DNA of 22,097 nt from Clostridium sp. UBA6640 (GCF_002455975.1 NZ_DKLM01000057.1:1-22097); one strand, 5' to 3'. Positions 14,862-22,097 are shown, numbered from the stretch's first letter. Notes: generated from the letters alone by a model not told the origin. Translations and numbers: made by a program.

Positions 14862-16622
14862 GTGATTTCAGAAGAAGTCATACAAAAAGTAAAAGAACAA
14901 ACAGATATTATTGATGTAATATCAGAAAGAGTGAGACTCAAAAAATCAGGACGAAATTTCATAGGAAATTGTCCTTTTCATAGTGAAAAGACTCCATCAT
15001 TTACTGTTTCTCAGGATAAACAAATATATAAATGTTTTGGATGTGGAGAAGCAGGAAATGTATTTAGTTTTATTATGAAAGTTGAAAATAAGAGTTTTCC
15101 TGAAGCAGTTAAAGCTCTGGCTGAAAAGGTTGGTATTGAGGTAGAGGAAAAAAGCAATTTAAATAAAGCTAAAAAAGATAAGTTTGAAAAAATGAAAAAG
15201 CTAAATGTGGATGCAGCTAAATACTTCTATGCAAATTTAAGAAAAAATAAAAAAGCTTTCCAGTATCTAAAGAATAGATCTATAGATGAAAGAACTATGA
15301 CAAAATTTGGACTTGGATTTGCATTAGATGAGTGGCACGCACTCGGAGACTACTTAAGGGGAAAAGGTTATAGTGACAAGGAGATGTCAGAGTTAGGACT
15401 AATTATTCAAAGTAAAAAGAGCAACTACTATGACCGTTTTAGAAATAGAGTTATTTTTCCAGTTTTTGATTATAAGGGTACAGTTATTGGTTTTGGAGGC
15501 AGAGTTTTAGATGACTCAAAGCCTAAATATTTAAACTCACCAGAAACACCTTTATTTTTAAAAGGAACCAACTTGTATGGTTTAAATTTTGCCATAAAAC
15601 AAAACATGAATAGAACAGTTGTTATTGTTGAAGGATATATGGACTGTATTGCACTTCATCAGCAAGGTATAACTAACGTTGTGGCAACTTTGGGCACTGC
15701 TTTAACAGAGCAACAAGCAAAGTTATTAAAAAGATATGCAGACAAGGCAATAATTTCCTATGATGCGGATTTAGCAGGTCAAAAGGCTACTTTAAGAGGA
15801 CTAGACATACTAAAAAAGTCTGGATTTGATGTTAGGGTTTTATCAGTCCCAAGGGGAAAGGATCCAGATGAGTTCATAAAGACTTACGGCAAAGAAGCCT
15901 TTCAGACACTAATAAATGAAGCTATGCCACTTGTTGATTACAAAATCAAAAAAGTAGAAGAAGGCATAAATTTTACAGATAATGAAATGATAATAAGGTA
16001 TAAAAATAAAATCTTGGAGATAATAAAAGACTTAAGTGATTTTGAAAAAAATATATATATAAAACAAGTTGCAGAAAAACTTAAAGTAAAAGAAGAGTTA
16101 TTAAGCGACGAATTTAACCAAAAAATCAAACAAAATGAAAAAAATGATAATATACAGAATAATTATGGGCAAAATCTATATATAGAACCAGCCTATATTA
16201 AGGCTGAAAGGATATTACTTAAGTTTATGTTAACAGATACTGAAAGATTAGATTTTATATCTTATGAATTAAAGGATTGCAGTTTTGTATCTTACAGTCA
16301 TAAAATGCTCTATGATCTAATTTTAAAATTTAATGATCTATCTTATGAAGATAAATTAAAACATATCGAGAATAACTGTAATGATAGTGAAACTACAAAA
16401 CAATTTATTAACTTGATGGAATATGAAATAAGTGGAGATAAGTATGATCTTGATAAAATGATTCATGATTGTATCAAGATTATTAAAAAATATAGGTTAG
16501 AGGAGTCGGAAAAAGAAGTTATGAATAAAATTAAACAGTATGAATCTAAAGGCCTTGTAGAGAAGTCTTTAAAATGTACACAAGAGTTAATTAATATACA
16601 AAAGGCATTAAAAAACATATAA
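14862..16622 (+). CDS. dnaG: DNA primase DnaG
   Basis: A 586-residue primase that makes RNA primers at the replication fork and binds DnaB-type helicase. The N-terminal zinc-binding domain has CPFH (Cys37, His40) and CFGC (Cys58, Cys61). The core includes RFRNRVIFPV and the TOPRIM domain with VEGYMD (Glu257 to Asp261) and YDAD (301-303) as metal-binding acidic residues. The C-terminal third, beyond about 430, is the poorly conserved helicase-interacting part. GTG 14862 is chosen because homologues begin with the ISEE segment; AAGGTGG (14844-14850) is 11 nt upstream, slightly far. The GTG at 14847 lies inside that site. rpoD starts 25 nt after the stop, the classical macromolecular synthesis pairing, here without rpsU in front. 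Confidence 0.96.
   Translation: MISEEVIQKVKEQTDIIDVISERVRLKKSGRNFIGNCPFHSEKTPSFTVSQDKQIYKCFGCGEAGNVFSFIMKVENKSFPEAVKALAEKVGIEVEEKSNLNKAKKDKFEKMKKLNVDAAKYFYANLRKNKKAFQYLKNRSIDERTMTKFGLGFALDEWHALGDYLRGKGYSDKEMSELGLIIQSKKSNYYDRFRNRVIFPVFDYKGTVIGFGGRVLDDSKPKYLNSPETPLFLKGTNLYGLNFAIKQNMNRTVVIVEGYMDCIALHQQGITNVVATLGTALTEQQAKLLKRYADKAIISYDADLAGQKATLRGLDILKKSGFDVRVLSVPRGKDPDEFIKTYGKEAFQTLINEAMPLVDYKIKKVEEGINFTDNEMIIRYKNKILEIIKDLSDFEKNIYIKQVAEKLKVKEELLSDEFNQKIKQNEKNDNIQNNYGQNLYIEPAYIKAERILLKFMLTDTERLDFISYELKDCSFVSYSHKMLYDLILKFNDLSYEDKLKHIENNCNDSETTKQFINLMEYEISGDKYDLDKMIHDCIKIIKKYRLEESEKEVMNKIKQYESKGLVEKSLKCTQELINIQKALKNI
16501..16526 (+). promoter_or_regulatory. Candidate SigH-type promoter inside dnaG, upstream of rpoD
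   Basis: AGGA (16501-16504) followed by a 14-nt spacer (16508-16521, counted after a 3-nt W-rich slot) and TGAAT (16522-16526) has the SigH spacing. The bases after AGGA (GTC) are a poor match. Bacillus subtilis has a SigH promoter for sigA in the equivalent place, which is the reason for listing it. Confidence 0.3.
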
Positions 16623-16647
16623 GTTGATGAAGGGAGGTAGTAATGTA

Positions 16648-17703
16648 ATGAAAGATAAAAATACAAAAATAACTGTAGTTAAAAAGCTGATTGAAAAAGG
16701 TAAAAAGAAGGGTTCCTTAACATATAAGGAAATAATAGATGAGCTTGATGAAATAGATTTAAGCCCGGAGCAAATTGAAAAGATATATGAAGTATTAGAG
16801 TCAATGGAAATAGATGTTGTTGGAGATATTCAAGAAGAGGAAGAAGAAATAGATATATCCATACCGGAAGGTATTACTATAGATGACCCAGTAAGAATGT
16901 ATTTAAAAGAAATAGGAAAAGTACCACTATTATCATCAGATGAAGAGATAGAACTTGCAAAGAGAATTGAAGAAGGCGACGCTTATGCAAAAAAGAAACT
17001 AGCAGAAGCTAACCTAAGACTAGTTGTAAGTATTGCTAAAAGATATGTGGGAAGAGGAATGTTATTTCTTGATTTAATTCAAGAAGGAAATTTAGGTCTT
17101 ATTAAAGCTGTTGAAAAGTTTGATTATAGAAAAGGTTATAAGTTCAGTACTTATGCTACATGGTGGATTAGACAGGCGATAACTAGAGCTATTGCTGATC
17201 AGGCTAGAACTATAAGAATACCAGTACACATGGTTGAAACTATTAATAAACTTATAAGAGTTTCTAGACAATTACTACAGGAATTAGGTAGAGAACCATT
17301 ACCAGAAGAAATTGCAAAGCAAATGGATATGTCGGTAGATAAAGTTCGTGAGATTATGAAAATTGCTCAAGAGCCAGTATCACTTGAAACTCCGATAGGT
17401 GAAGAGGAAGATAGTCATTTAGGAGATTTTATTCCAGATGATGATGCTCCAGCACCAGCAGAAGCAGCTGCCTTTACTATGCTTAAAGAACAACTAATAA
17501 GCCAATTACGTACATTAACCCCAAGAGAAGAAAAGGTTCTAAGGTTAAGATTTGGATTGGATGATGGAAGAGCTAGGACCTTAGAAGAGGTTGGTAAAGA
17601 ATTTAATGTAACAAGAGAAAGAATAAGACAAATAGAAGCTAAAGCTTTAAGAAAGTTAAGACATCCAAGTAGAAGTAAGAAACTAAAAGATTATCTAGAT
17701 TAG
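16648..17703 (+). CDS. rpoD: RNA polymerase primary sigma factor RpoD (SigA)
   Basis: A 351-residue housekeeping sigma factor. A short region 1.1 (1-60) with an acidic tail EEEEE is followed by region 1.2 (DDPVRMYLKEIGKVPLLS, 79-96), region 2 with the -10-binding block KGYKFSTYATWWIRQAITRA (162-181), region 3 (about 185-270) and region 4 with the -35-reading helix-turn-helix TLEEVGKEFNVTRERIRQIE (311-330). The size matches the small Firmicute form lacking the long spacer of enteric RpoD. GGGAGG (16632-16637) serves ATG 16648; the nearby ATG at 16643 is out of frame and the in-frame ATG 16624 has no site. The gene follows dnaG in an operon and ends at a clear terminator. Confidence 0.98.
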   Translation: MKDKNTKITVVKKLIEKGKKKGSLTYKEIIDELDEIDLSPEQIEKIYEVLESMEIDVVGDIQEEEEEIDISIPEGITIDDPVRMYLKEIGKVPLLSSDEEIELAKRIEEGDAYAKKKLAEANLRLVVSIAKRYVGRGMLFLDLIQEGNLGLIKAVEKFDYRKGYKFSTYATWWIRQAITRAIADQARTIRIPVHMVETINKLIRVSRQLLQELGREPLPEEIAKQMDMSVDKVREIMKIAQEPVSLETPIGEEEDSHLGDFIPDDDAPAPAEAAAFTMLKEQLISQLRTLTPREEKVLRLRFGLDDGRARTLEEVGKEFNVTRERIRQIEAKALRKLRHPSRSKKLKDYLD

Positions 17704-17728
17704 AGCACCATATTGGTGTTCTTTTTTT
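17702..17728 (+). terminator. Intrinsic terminator of dnaG-rpoD
   Basis: Nine-pair stem, AGAGCACCA (17702-17710) with TGGTGTTCT (17714-17722), including one G-T pair, a TAT loop and seven T. The stem starts within the rpoD stop codon. Confidence 0.92.
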
Positions 17729-17763
17729 AACACTATTATGCATAAAGTTAAGATATAATTAAA

Positions 17764-17792
17764 TTTACCAGCTATGGATTTTATGGTATAAT
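17764..17792 (+). promoter_or_regulatory. Promoter of the PH-domain protein-trmK-Nif3 operon
   Basis: TTTACC (17764-17769), 17-nt spacer, TATAAT (17787-17792) with TGG directly before it. Transcription would start close to 17800, just ahead of the ribosome binding site of the next gene. Confidence 0.65.
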
Positions 17793-17813
17793 TTGAGCAA
17801 AGAAGGTGATAAA

Positions 17814-18701
17814 ATGACGGTATTTACTTCTAAAAAAGATAAAGAAGTAATTTCAATATTGCTATTAGCATTGTTGTACAATGTTTTGCTTGTAATTTTA
17901 ATGAATAATATGCACTCTTATGTAGTTATAAATTTACTAAGATTAATAACTGTAGCTTGTAATTTATATTACTTTTATTATATATTTTTATGGCTATCAC
18001 TAAAATATGAAATATATGAAGACAAATTAATAATTAATGGTCTAAATGGATTAAAAAAGATAGAGGTCCCATTAAAAGATATAGAAGGATATACAAAATT
18101 AAGTGGCAGAATTAAAGGTGTAAAATTATCAGGGATTGCAACAAATACTTTTGCGTTAGGAAGAACTGTAGTTAAAAAAGTTGGTACTACAAGAATGTTT
18201 GTTACTAATAATAAAAATGTTATATATCTAAAAACAAAGGATTGTAACATTGCAATTTCTCCAGAGGATGTATCGGCAGTAGAAGGTTTATTAAATAAGA
18301 ATGGTATTTACTTAATGGATTGGGAGACAAAGTTTAATAAGGTAAACAAGTTATATAAAAATATGAAATATAAATTACCATTATTTTTAACTAGTATTGT
18401 TATTATAATACTTACTGTAAATCCATTATTTTTATATGTGACTCAAAGATTACCAGCTGTAATGCCAATAACTTTTGATGCAAAGCTAAGACCAGTAGTT
18501 GTAGGGACACCTAAGCAATTTACTTTTACACAAATGACTTATGGAGGGCTAAATATGGGCTTACTGTTTTGTATGTATTATGCTTCTTATTTTTGTGCTA
18601 AATATGATAAAAAAACAGCCTATAGATATTTATATATAGCCTTAGCGGTAGCATCAGTATTTTTATATATGCAAATAAGAATGTTATTAATAGCAATGTA
18701 A
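17814..18701 (+). CDS. Membrane protein with bacterial PH-like domain and DUF1648-like segment
   Basis: A 295-residue membrane protein of unknown function. Two membrane helices (about 12-30 and 36-62) precede a soluble, beta-rich domain (64-165) resembling bacterial PH domains: it has IYEDKLIINGL, IEVPLKDIEGY and, at its end, NVIYLKTKDCNIAISPEDV, the layout in which an ISPxD motif closes the domain. A third helix (188-210) is followed by LPAVMPITFDAKLRPVVVG (213-231), which looks like the DUF1648 pattern, then two helices (about 243-262 and 268-294). AAGGTG 5 nt upstream selects ATG 17814. It is followed after 12 nt by trmK and is probably cotranscribed. A role in membrane stress or sensing is possible but only a guess. 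Confidence 0.7.
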   Translation: MTVFTSKKDKEVISILLLALLYNVLLVILMNNMHSYVVINLLRLITVACNLYYFYYIFLWLSLKYEIYEDKLIINGLNGLKKIEVPLKDIEGYTKLSGRIKGVKLSGIATNTFALGRTVVKKVGTTRMFVTNNKNVIYLKTKDCNIAISPEDVSAVEGLLNKNGIYLMDWETKFNKVNKLYKNMKYKLPLFLTSIVIIILTVNPLFLYVTQRLPAVMPITFDAKLRPVVVGTPKQFTFTQMTYGGLNMGLLFCMYYASYFCAKYDKKTAYRYLYIALAVASVFLYMQIRMLLIAM

Positions 18702-18713
18702 AGGATGACGAAA

Positions 18714-19403
18714 ATGAACTTAAGTGATAGATTAAAAACCGTAGGTGGAATGATAAAAGATGTTAACACCATTATAGATGTGGGAACAGACCATGCCTAT
18801 ATACCAATTTATCTTATTAAGAATAATATCATAGAAAGAGCTATAGCTTCTGATATCAATAGTGGCCCTGTAGAAAAGGCAAAAAAAAATGTCAGTGCTT
18901 ATAATCTAGGAGATAAGATAAGTTGTAGATTAGGTGGAGGGCTCACTACTGTAAAACCTAAGGAAGTAGATGCAGCTATAATAGCAGGCATGGGTGGAAA
19001 CTTAATTAGAGATATCATTGAAGAAAGTAAAGAAGTTTTTAAAAATCTTGATTATGCTATACTTCAGCCTGTTCAAAATCCAGAGGTTTTAAGAGAATAT
19101 ATTTATAAAAGTGGATACAAAATAATAGATGAAGAACTAGTAAAAGAAGAAGACAAATTTTATGAAATTTTTAAGGTTAAATATGATAATAAGATTAAAG
19201 AAATACAACCTATACACTATGAAATTAGTGAAACTCTTATAAAGAAGAAACATCCTGTGATGAAGGAATATTTAGCATTTAAGCTAGATAAATATACTAA
19301 GGTTTACAGTGGCTTAAATCAAGAAACTGAAAGTGCCATAAAAAGAAAAGAACAATTAGAGAAAATAATTATAAAGCTAAAGGAGTTTTTACAATGTCTT
19401 TAA
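18714..19403 (+). CDS. trmK: tRNA (adenine(22)-N1)-methyltransferase TrmK
   Basis: A 229-residue SAM-dependent methyltransferase of the TrmK/YqfN family that makes m1A at position 22 of certain tRNAs. The N-terminus MNLSDRLKTVGGMI, SAM-binding motif DVGTDHAYIP (22-31), acidic Asp47 for ribose contact, and AGMGG (91-95) are characteristic. The C-terminal coiled-coil part (about 165-229) is present. The ATG at 18714 is preferred to ATG 18705, because AAGGA (18701-18705) lies 8 nt upstream of the former and overlaps the latter. It overlaps the start of the Nif3-like gene by 10 nt. The trmK-nif3 pair downstream of the main sigma factor is conserved in Firmicutes. Confidence 0.94.
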   Translation: MNLSDRLKTVGGMIKDVNTIIDVGTDHAYIPIYLIKNNIIERAIASDINSGPVEKAKKNVSAYNLGDKISCRLGGGLTTVKPKEVDAAIIAGMGGNLIRDIIEESKEVFKNLDYAILQPVQNPEVLREYIYKSGYKIIDEELVKEEDKFYEIFKVKYDNKIKEIQPIHYEISETLIKKKHPVMKEYLAFKLDKYTKVYSGLNQETESAIKRKEQLEKIIIKLKEFLQCL

Positions 19404-20209
19404 AAGTAAAAGATATTATAAGAATAATGGAAAGCTATGCACCAAGCAAGTTAAAGGTAGACTATGATAATGTAGGACTAATGGTGGGAGATAGTAATGC
19501 AGAGGTAACTTCTATATTAGTTGCCCTAGATGCTACATTAGAAGTAATAGAAGAAGCAATAGAGAAAAATTGTAATTTTATATTAACCCATCATCCAATA
19601 TTATTTTTAAAGCCTAAAACAATAACTGCGGATAATCTTTTAGGTAAGAAAATAATTAAATTAGTTAAAAATGATATAAACGTATATTCAAGCCATACAA
19701 ATCTAGACTCTGTTGAAGATGGAATTAACGATATAGCTGCAAGGATGTTGGGATATAATGAATTTACTATTATAGAAAATACTTCAGTGCCAGAGTATAA
19801 CAATGGGAAAAATGGAATAGGAAGATTAATAAAATTAAAAATACCAGTTAAGTTAAAAGATTTATGTGAAAAAGTTAAAGTTAGTTTTAATACACCTTTC
19901 ATAAGATATGTAGGTGAAGAGAATAAAGAAGTCAGCACTATTGCAGTAGTAAATGGTAGTGGAGAAGATTTTTTTTCTATAAGTAAAGCTAAGGGTGCAG
20001 ATTGTATTATAACAGGGGATACTACATATCATTATGTAAGTGATATAAAAGAAGAGAGTGTAGCTATTATAGATGCTGGGCATTTTGCTACAGAATGGCC
20101 ACCAATGATAAGTTTTGGAAAAAAATTTGAAAAATTGCTTAAAGAAAATAATTTTAACAACAAAGTATACATATCAGAAAAAATGCAAGATCCTTATAAA
20201 TTCATATAA
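19394..20209 (+). CDS. Nif3-like dinuclear metal-centre protein (DUF34, YqfO type)
   Basis: A 271-residue protein of the Nif3/DUF34 family, annotated as a GTP cyclohydrolase I type 2 homologue in some databases without firm evidence. Metal-ligand motifs are intact: THHPIL (His66, His67), SSHTNLDS (His101, Asp105) and DAGHFATEW (His230, Glu234). It is the short form, lacking the PII-like insertion that makes the Bacillus YqfO protein about 100 residues longer. AAAGGAG (19379-19385) within the end of trmK precedes ATG 19394, so the overlap implies coupled translation. Family members are thought to act in metal or cofactor homeostasis; the specific reaction is unknown. Confidence 0.93.
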   Translation: MSLKVKDIIRIMESYAPSKLKVDYDNVGLMVGDSNAEVTSILVALDATLEVIEEAIEKNCNFILTHHPILFLKPKTITADNLLGKKIIKLVKNDINVYSSHTNLDSVEDGINDIAARMLGYNEFTIIENTSVPEYNNGKNGIGRLIKLKIPVKLKDLCEKVKVSFNTPFIRYVGEENKEVSTIAVVNGSGEDFFSISKAKGADCIITGDTTYHYVSDIKEESVAIIDAGHFATEWPPMISFGKKFEKLLKENNFNNKVYISEKMQDPYKFI

Positions 20210-20234
20210 ATTTTAAGTATAGGAAAAAAAGTAC

Positions 20235-20263
20235 TTGCATTTATGAAGAAACTATGATAACAT
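20235..20263 (+). promoter_or_regulatory. Promoter of rnpB
   Basis: TTGCAT (20235-20240), a 17-nt spacer and TAACAT (20258-20263) place the start near 20270, where the RNase P RNA homology begins. TATGAT at 20253 is a closer -10 match but sits only 12 nt from the -35. Confidence 0.55.
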
Positions 20264-20270
20264 ATATTTT

Positions 20271-20612
20271 GCGAGTAAGCCAGACAATCGCTGCTGATTT
20301 ATTCAGGAGAGGAAAGTCCGAGCTCCATAGGGCAGGGTGCTGGGTAACCCCCAGTGGAGGCAACTCTAAGGAAAGTGCAACAGAGATATACCGCCTAAGT
20401 TTACTTAGGTAAGGGTGGAAAGGCGAGGTAAGAGCTCACCAGCGTACTGGCGACTGTACGGCTATGTAAACCCCACCTGGAGCAAGACCGAATAGGAAGG
20501 TAAATGGGATTGCCCGTCCCGCCTTCGGGTGTGTCGCTTGAGTCCATTGGTAACAATGGGCCTAGATAGATGATTGTCAAATACAGAACTCGGCTTATAG
20601 ACTTGCTCGTGC
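20271..20612 (+). ncRNA. rnpB: RNase P RNA, bacterial class A
   Basis: The catalytic RNA of ribonuclease P, which trims the 5' leader of pre-tRNAs. The conserved core is easily read: GAGGAAAGTCCGAGCTC in the P4 region, GGTAACCCCCAG, GAAAGTGCAACAGAGATATA and CCGCC, GGTAAGAGCTCACCAGC, and the 3' block ACAGAACTCGGCTTATAGAC, which closes P4. The ends CGAGTAAG and CTTGCTCG form P1. The pattern with P6 and P16-P18 type segments (CCGTCCCGCCTTCGGG) fits class A and not the Bacillus class B form. The ends are approximate by a few bases. The open frame on the opposite strand at 20401-20658 is not coding. Confidence 0.95.
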
Positions 20613-20617
20613 CATTG

Positions 20618-20648
20618 AAAACACTAGGTTTATCACTTAGTGTTTTTT
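20618..20648 (+). terminator. Intrinsic terminator of rnpB
   Basis: Stem AAAACACTAGG (20618-20628) with CTTAGTGTTTT (20636-20646), 11 pairs with one G-T, a 7-nt loop TTTATCA and a T-run. Confidence 0.88.
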
Positions 20649-21080
20649 GTTTTGCCATTCTTTTGCCATTCTAAAAGATTTTTTAGTTATTTTATTAGTG
20701 TAATACATGAGATGTATGCACTAATTATTATACAGGATTATATTAATATTTTAACATGAATGAACATGATATCTTTATAAGACTTTAGATTTTATTATAA
20801 GAAATAGTTTAAAGGTAGTTCTTAATCTAGGTTAGGAGCTACCTTCTTTTATATCTTTAAATTTAAGCTATAAATCTTTATATAATAGTAGAAAACAATT
20901 CTTATAAAATTAATAGCATAGTTTGTAATAAAAAATAGTTCCACAAATAAGTCAGACTATTTCTTTATTTTTTTCATTGGTGTAAATTAGTACTCCTTTT
21001 GTTAATAAGTATAAATTTAAGTGCATATATTAAATTAATTGATATTTACAAGATAAAGCTTAGATTTAGTAATAAAGGAA
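20649..21080. other. Noncoding region between rnpB and the hemerythrin-like gene with three hairpins
   Basis: No gene is seen. It holds a palindromic hairpin at 20694-20725, a long terminator-like stem at 20812-20850 and a weaker stem AAATAGT/ACTATTT (20933-20939 and 20956-20962) before a T-rich run. The terminator-like stem has no gene in front of it, which hints at a small transcript starting in this region. Confidence 0.5.
20812..20850 (+). terminator. Orphan terminator-like hairpin
   Basis: AAGGTAGTTCTTAA (20812-20825) pairs with TTAGGAGCTACCTT (20832-20845), 14 pairs with two G-T wobbles and a loop of 6 nt, followed by CTTTTAT. It is more than 160 nt past the rnpB terminator, with no gene between. 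Confidence 0.65.
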
Positions 21081-21089
21081 GTGATTATA

Positions 21090-21731
21090 ATGATTGCAAA
21101 TAATACCATGAATAAGGAGATAGAAATTTCTCCTACAGAGGACTTAATGCGTGAACATGGTGTTTTACATCGTATACTGTTAATTTATAATGATGCATTA
21201 AAGTATTTAAAAGGACAAAAAATTAATAATCAAGTTAATATTTATTCTATTATTTACAATACTGCTATAATAACCAAGCAATTTATTGAAGATTATCATC
21301 AAAGACTAGAAGAACAATATGTTTTTCCAAAGTTTTCAAAGAAACCTAAATATAGTGTACTTATAAGCACACTTCTAAATCAACATAATGCAGCAAGCAA
21401 ATTAACAAACAATGTACTTTATTATTCATCAATAGAAAATAACTGTTATTTTGAAAACAACTTTCAATTAATTCGATTACTGTCACTATATATAAATATG
21501 TATAATCCTCATTCTGCCCGTGAAGATACAGTTGTTTTTCCGGCTTTTCATGAATTAGTAACTCCAGAAGAATTTAAAGAATTAGGAGAACTCTTTGAGA
21601 AAATAGAAGAACAGAAATTTGGTAAGGATGGATTTAAACATATAGTTAATGAAGTTGCAAAAATTGAAAAAGTATTAGGTATTTACAATCTAGATCAATT
21701 TACCCCAATAGAAATAAGCCTTACCATCTAA
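21090..21731 (+). CDS. Hemerythrin-like (HHE cation-binding) protein
   Basis: A 213-residue helical protein of the hemerythrin HHE family. Such proteins bind a diiron centre and act in oxygen, nitric oxide or iron handling; which applies here is unknown. Likely iron ligands are Glu22/His23 and His27 (REHGVLHRIL), His70 and Glu74 (EDYHQRLEE), His99 (LNQHNAASK), and His141/Glu145 (NPHSAREDTVVFPAF), with His154 close by. The EDYH...E, QH and HxxxE spacing fits the family, and the C-terminal part is acidic and alpha-helical. ATG 21090 is chosen with AAGGAAGTG a few nt upstream; the GTG at 21081 lies within that site. It stands alone, with its own terminator. In anaerobes it would fit an oxidative-stress role (inference). 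Confidence 0.8.
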   Translation: MIANNTMNKEIEISPTEDLMREHGVLHRILLIYNDALKYLKGQKINNQVNIYSIIYNTAIITKQFIEDYHQRLEEQYVFPKFSKKPKYSVLISTLLNQHNAASKLTNNVLYYSSIENNCYFENNFQLIRLLSLYINMYNPHSAREDTVVFPAFHELVTPEEFKELGELFEKIEEQKFGKDGFKHIVNEVAKIEKVLGIYNLDQFTPIEISLTI

Positions 21732-21749
21732 ATAGTAAGGTATTTTTTT
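21719..21749 (+). terminator. Terminator overlapping the end of the hemerythrin-like gene
   Basis: CCTTAC (21719-21724) pairs with GTAAGG (21735-21740), a 10-nt loop, then TATTTTTTT. The 5' arm and loop include the last codons and the TAA stop at 21729-21731. The stem is short, so strength is uncertain. Confidence 0.7.
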
Positions 21750-21940
21750 ACTGATTTTCACTTGGTTCATAATGTTTCTAAAAGTGTGTATGAAGCTGAA
21801 AAAGTAGATGCTAAAAATATATATGTGTAGATGGTACATGGAAACCTATGAACAACGCAATATTATTGAGTGGAAATGATAGATTTGCGACAATGCAATT
21901 AGTGCTTAATTATAAAAATAACATAAAGGGTACGCTTTAG
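21750..21940 (+). pseudogene. Frameshifted coding remnant of unknown origin
   Basis: Two reading frames join with one -1 shift around 21825-21830. The first reads SKSVYEAEKVDAKNIYV and stops at TAG 21828; the second continues VDGTWKPMNNAILLSGNDRF and then ATMQLVLNYKNNIKGTL to TAG 21938. Both halves have a protein-like composition unlike the surrounding intergenic DNA. No ribosome binding site and no complete start are visible. I do not recognise the family. It may be the decayed end of a lost gene. Confidence 0.4.
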
Positions 21941-22097
21941 AATGAAATGTAGAGGCTACGCTTTAAAATAGCGCTGATAACATATCAATTTTGGGGAGCC
22001 AATTCTTACTTTTTCCAATTAGTATTTTAAGAATATAATACAATAAGTGTTTAAATATAGGGTTACACAATGGAAACTTAACTTATGCATGATTTTA
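21941..22097. other. Noncoding end of the window with a short direct repeat
   Basis: Nothing coding is seen. TACGCTTTA occurs at 21931-21939 and 21957-21965, both followed by nAAT, a 26-nt direct-repeat spacing. The remainder is plain AT-rich sequence. Confidence 0.4.

Noticed and set aside
15938..16129. Minus-strand open frames inside dnaG (also 16463-16666)
   Set aside because: They are shadows of a clearly conserved gene and have no ribosome binding sites.
18881..18890. Run of nine A in trmK as a slippage site
   Set aside because: The frame is intact through the run and A-runs are expected at this base composition.
20573..20581. ATTGTCAAA, an eight-of-nine Spo0A box match
   Set aside because: It is inside the conserved rnpB RNA, far from any promoter.
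20401..20658. Minus-strand open frame of 85 residues
   Set aside because: It lies opposite the RNase P RNA and its terminator; the conserved RNA explains the sequence.

Overview
The window is chromosomal DNA of a very AT-rich, endospore-forming Firmicute, most likely a Clostridium. The signs are A/T-biased codon use, strong GGAGG-type ribosome binding sites with frequent TTG and GTG starts, TGn-extended -10 promoters, sporulation genes (yqfC, yqfD, a CotS-type kinase) and a class A RNase P RNA. Gene content is mainly conserved housekeeping; the unexplained material is in the intergenic regions.

Layout. (1) 1-305 holds no gene but has three consecutive short inverted repeats. (2) 306-4386 is a tight operon, yqfC-yqfD-pgpH-ybeY: sporulation proteins, a c-di-AMP phosphodiesterase and a 16S rRNA-processing RNase. 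The phoH gene often found between yqfD and pgpH is absent. (3) 4590-5288 is a DgkA-PAP2 lipid kinase/phosphatase fusion with altered active-site positions. (4) 5302-8054 runs from an extended -10 promoter through cdd-era-recO-DUF4342 to a strong terminator. (5) 8165-11746 is a CcpN-like HTH/CBS repressor followed by pyruvate phosphate dikinase (ppdK) and a terminator. The repressor reading frame has no ATG, GTG or TTG start and seems to need AUA at 8374. (6) 11974-13044, on the minus strand, is a CotS-family kinase-like spore protein. (7) 13195-14667 is a dNTPase-like HD gene (dgt) behind an apparent leader of about 400 nt with inverted repeats and a two-codon mini-ORF. (8) 14807-17728 is dnaG-rpoD (primase and the main sigma factor), with a perfect Spo0A-box match upstream of dnaG and a candidate SigH promoter inside dnaG. 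(9) 17764-20209 is a PH-domain/DUF1648-like membrane protein, trmK and a Nif3/DUF34 gene. (10) 20235-20650 is rnpB with its promoter and terminator. (11) 20655-21080 is noncoding with further hairpins. (12) 21090-21731 is a hemerythrin-like protein, followed by a frameshifted coding remnant.

Taken together the window links macromolecular synthesis (dnaG-rpoD, era, ybeY, recO, rnpB, trmK), nucleotide handling (cdd, dgt), PEP/pyruvate metabolism (the CcpN-like regulator and ppdK) and sporulation. I found no CRISPR array, phage module, tRNA or intact insertion sequence. The most interesting observations are the AUA-initiated repressor, the long dgt leader, the Spo0A box in front of dnaG, and a candidate small RNA between rnpB and the hemerythrin-like gene. 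All positions and motif matches were read by eye; no database search or folding calculation was run.
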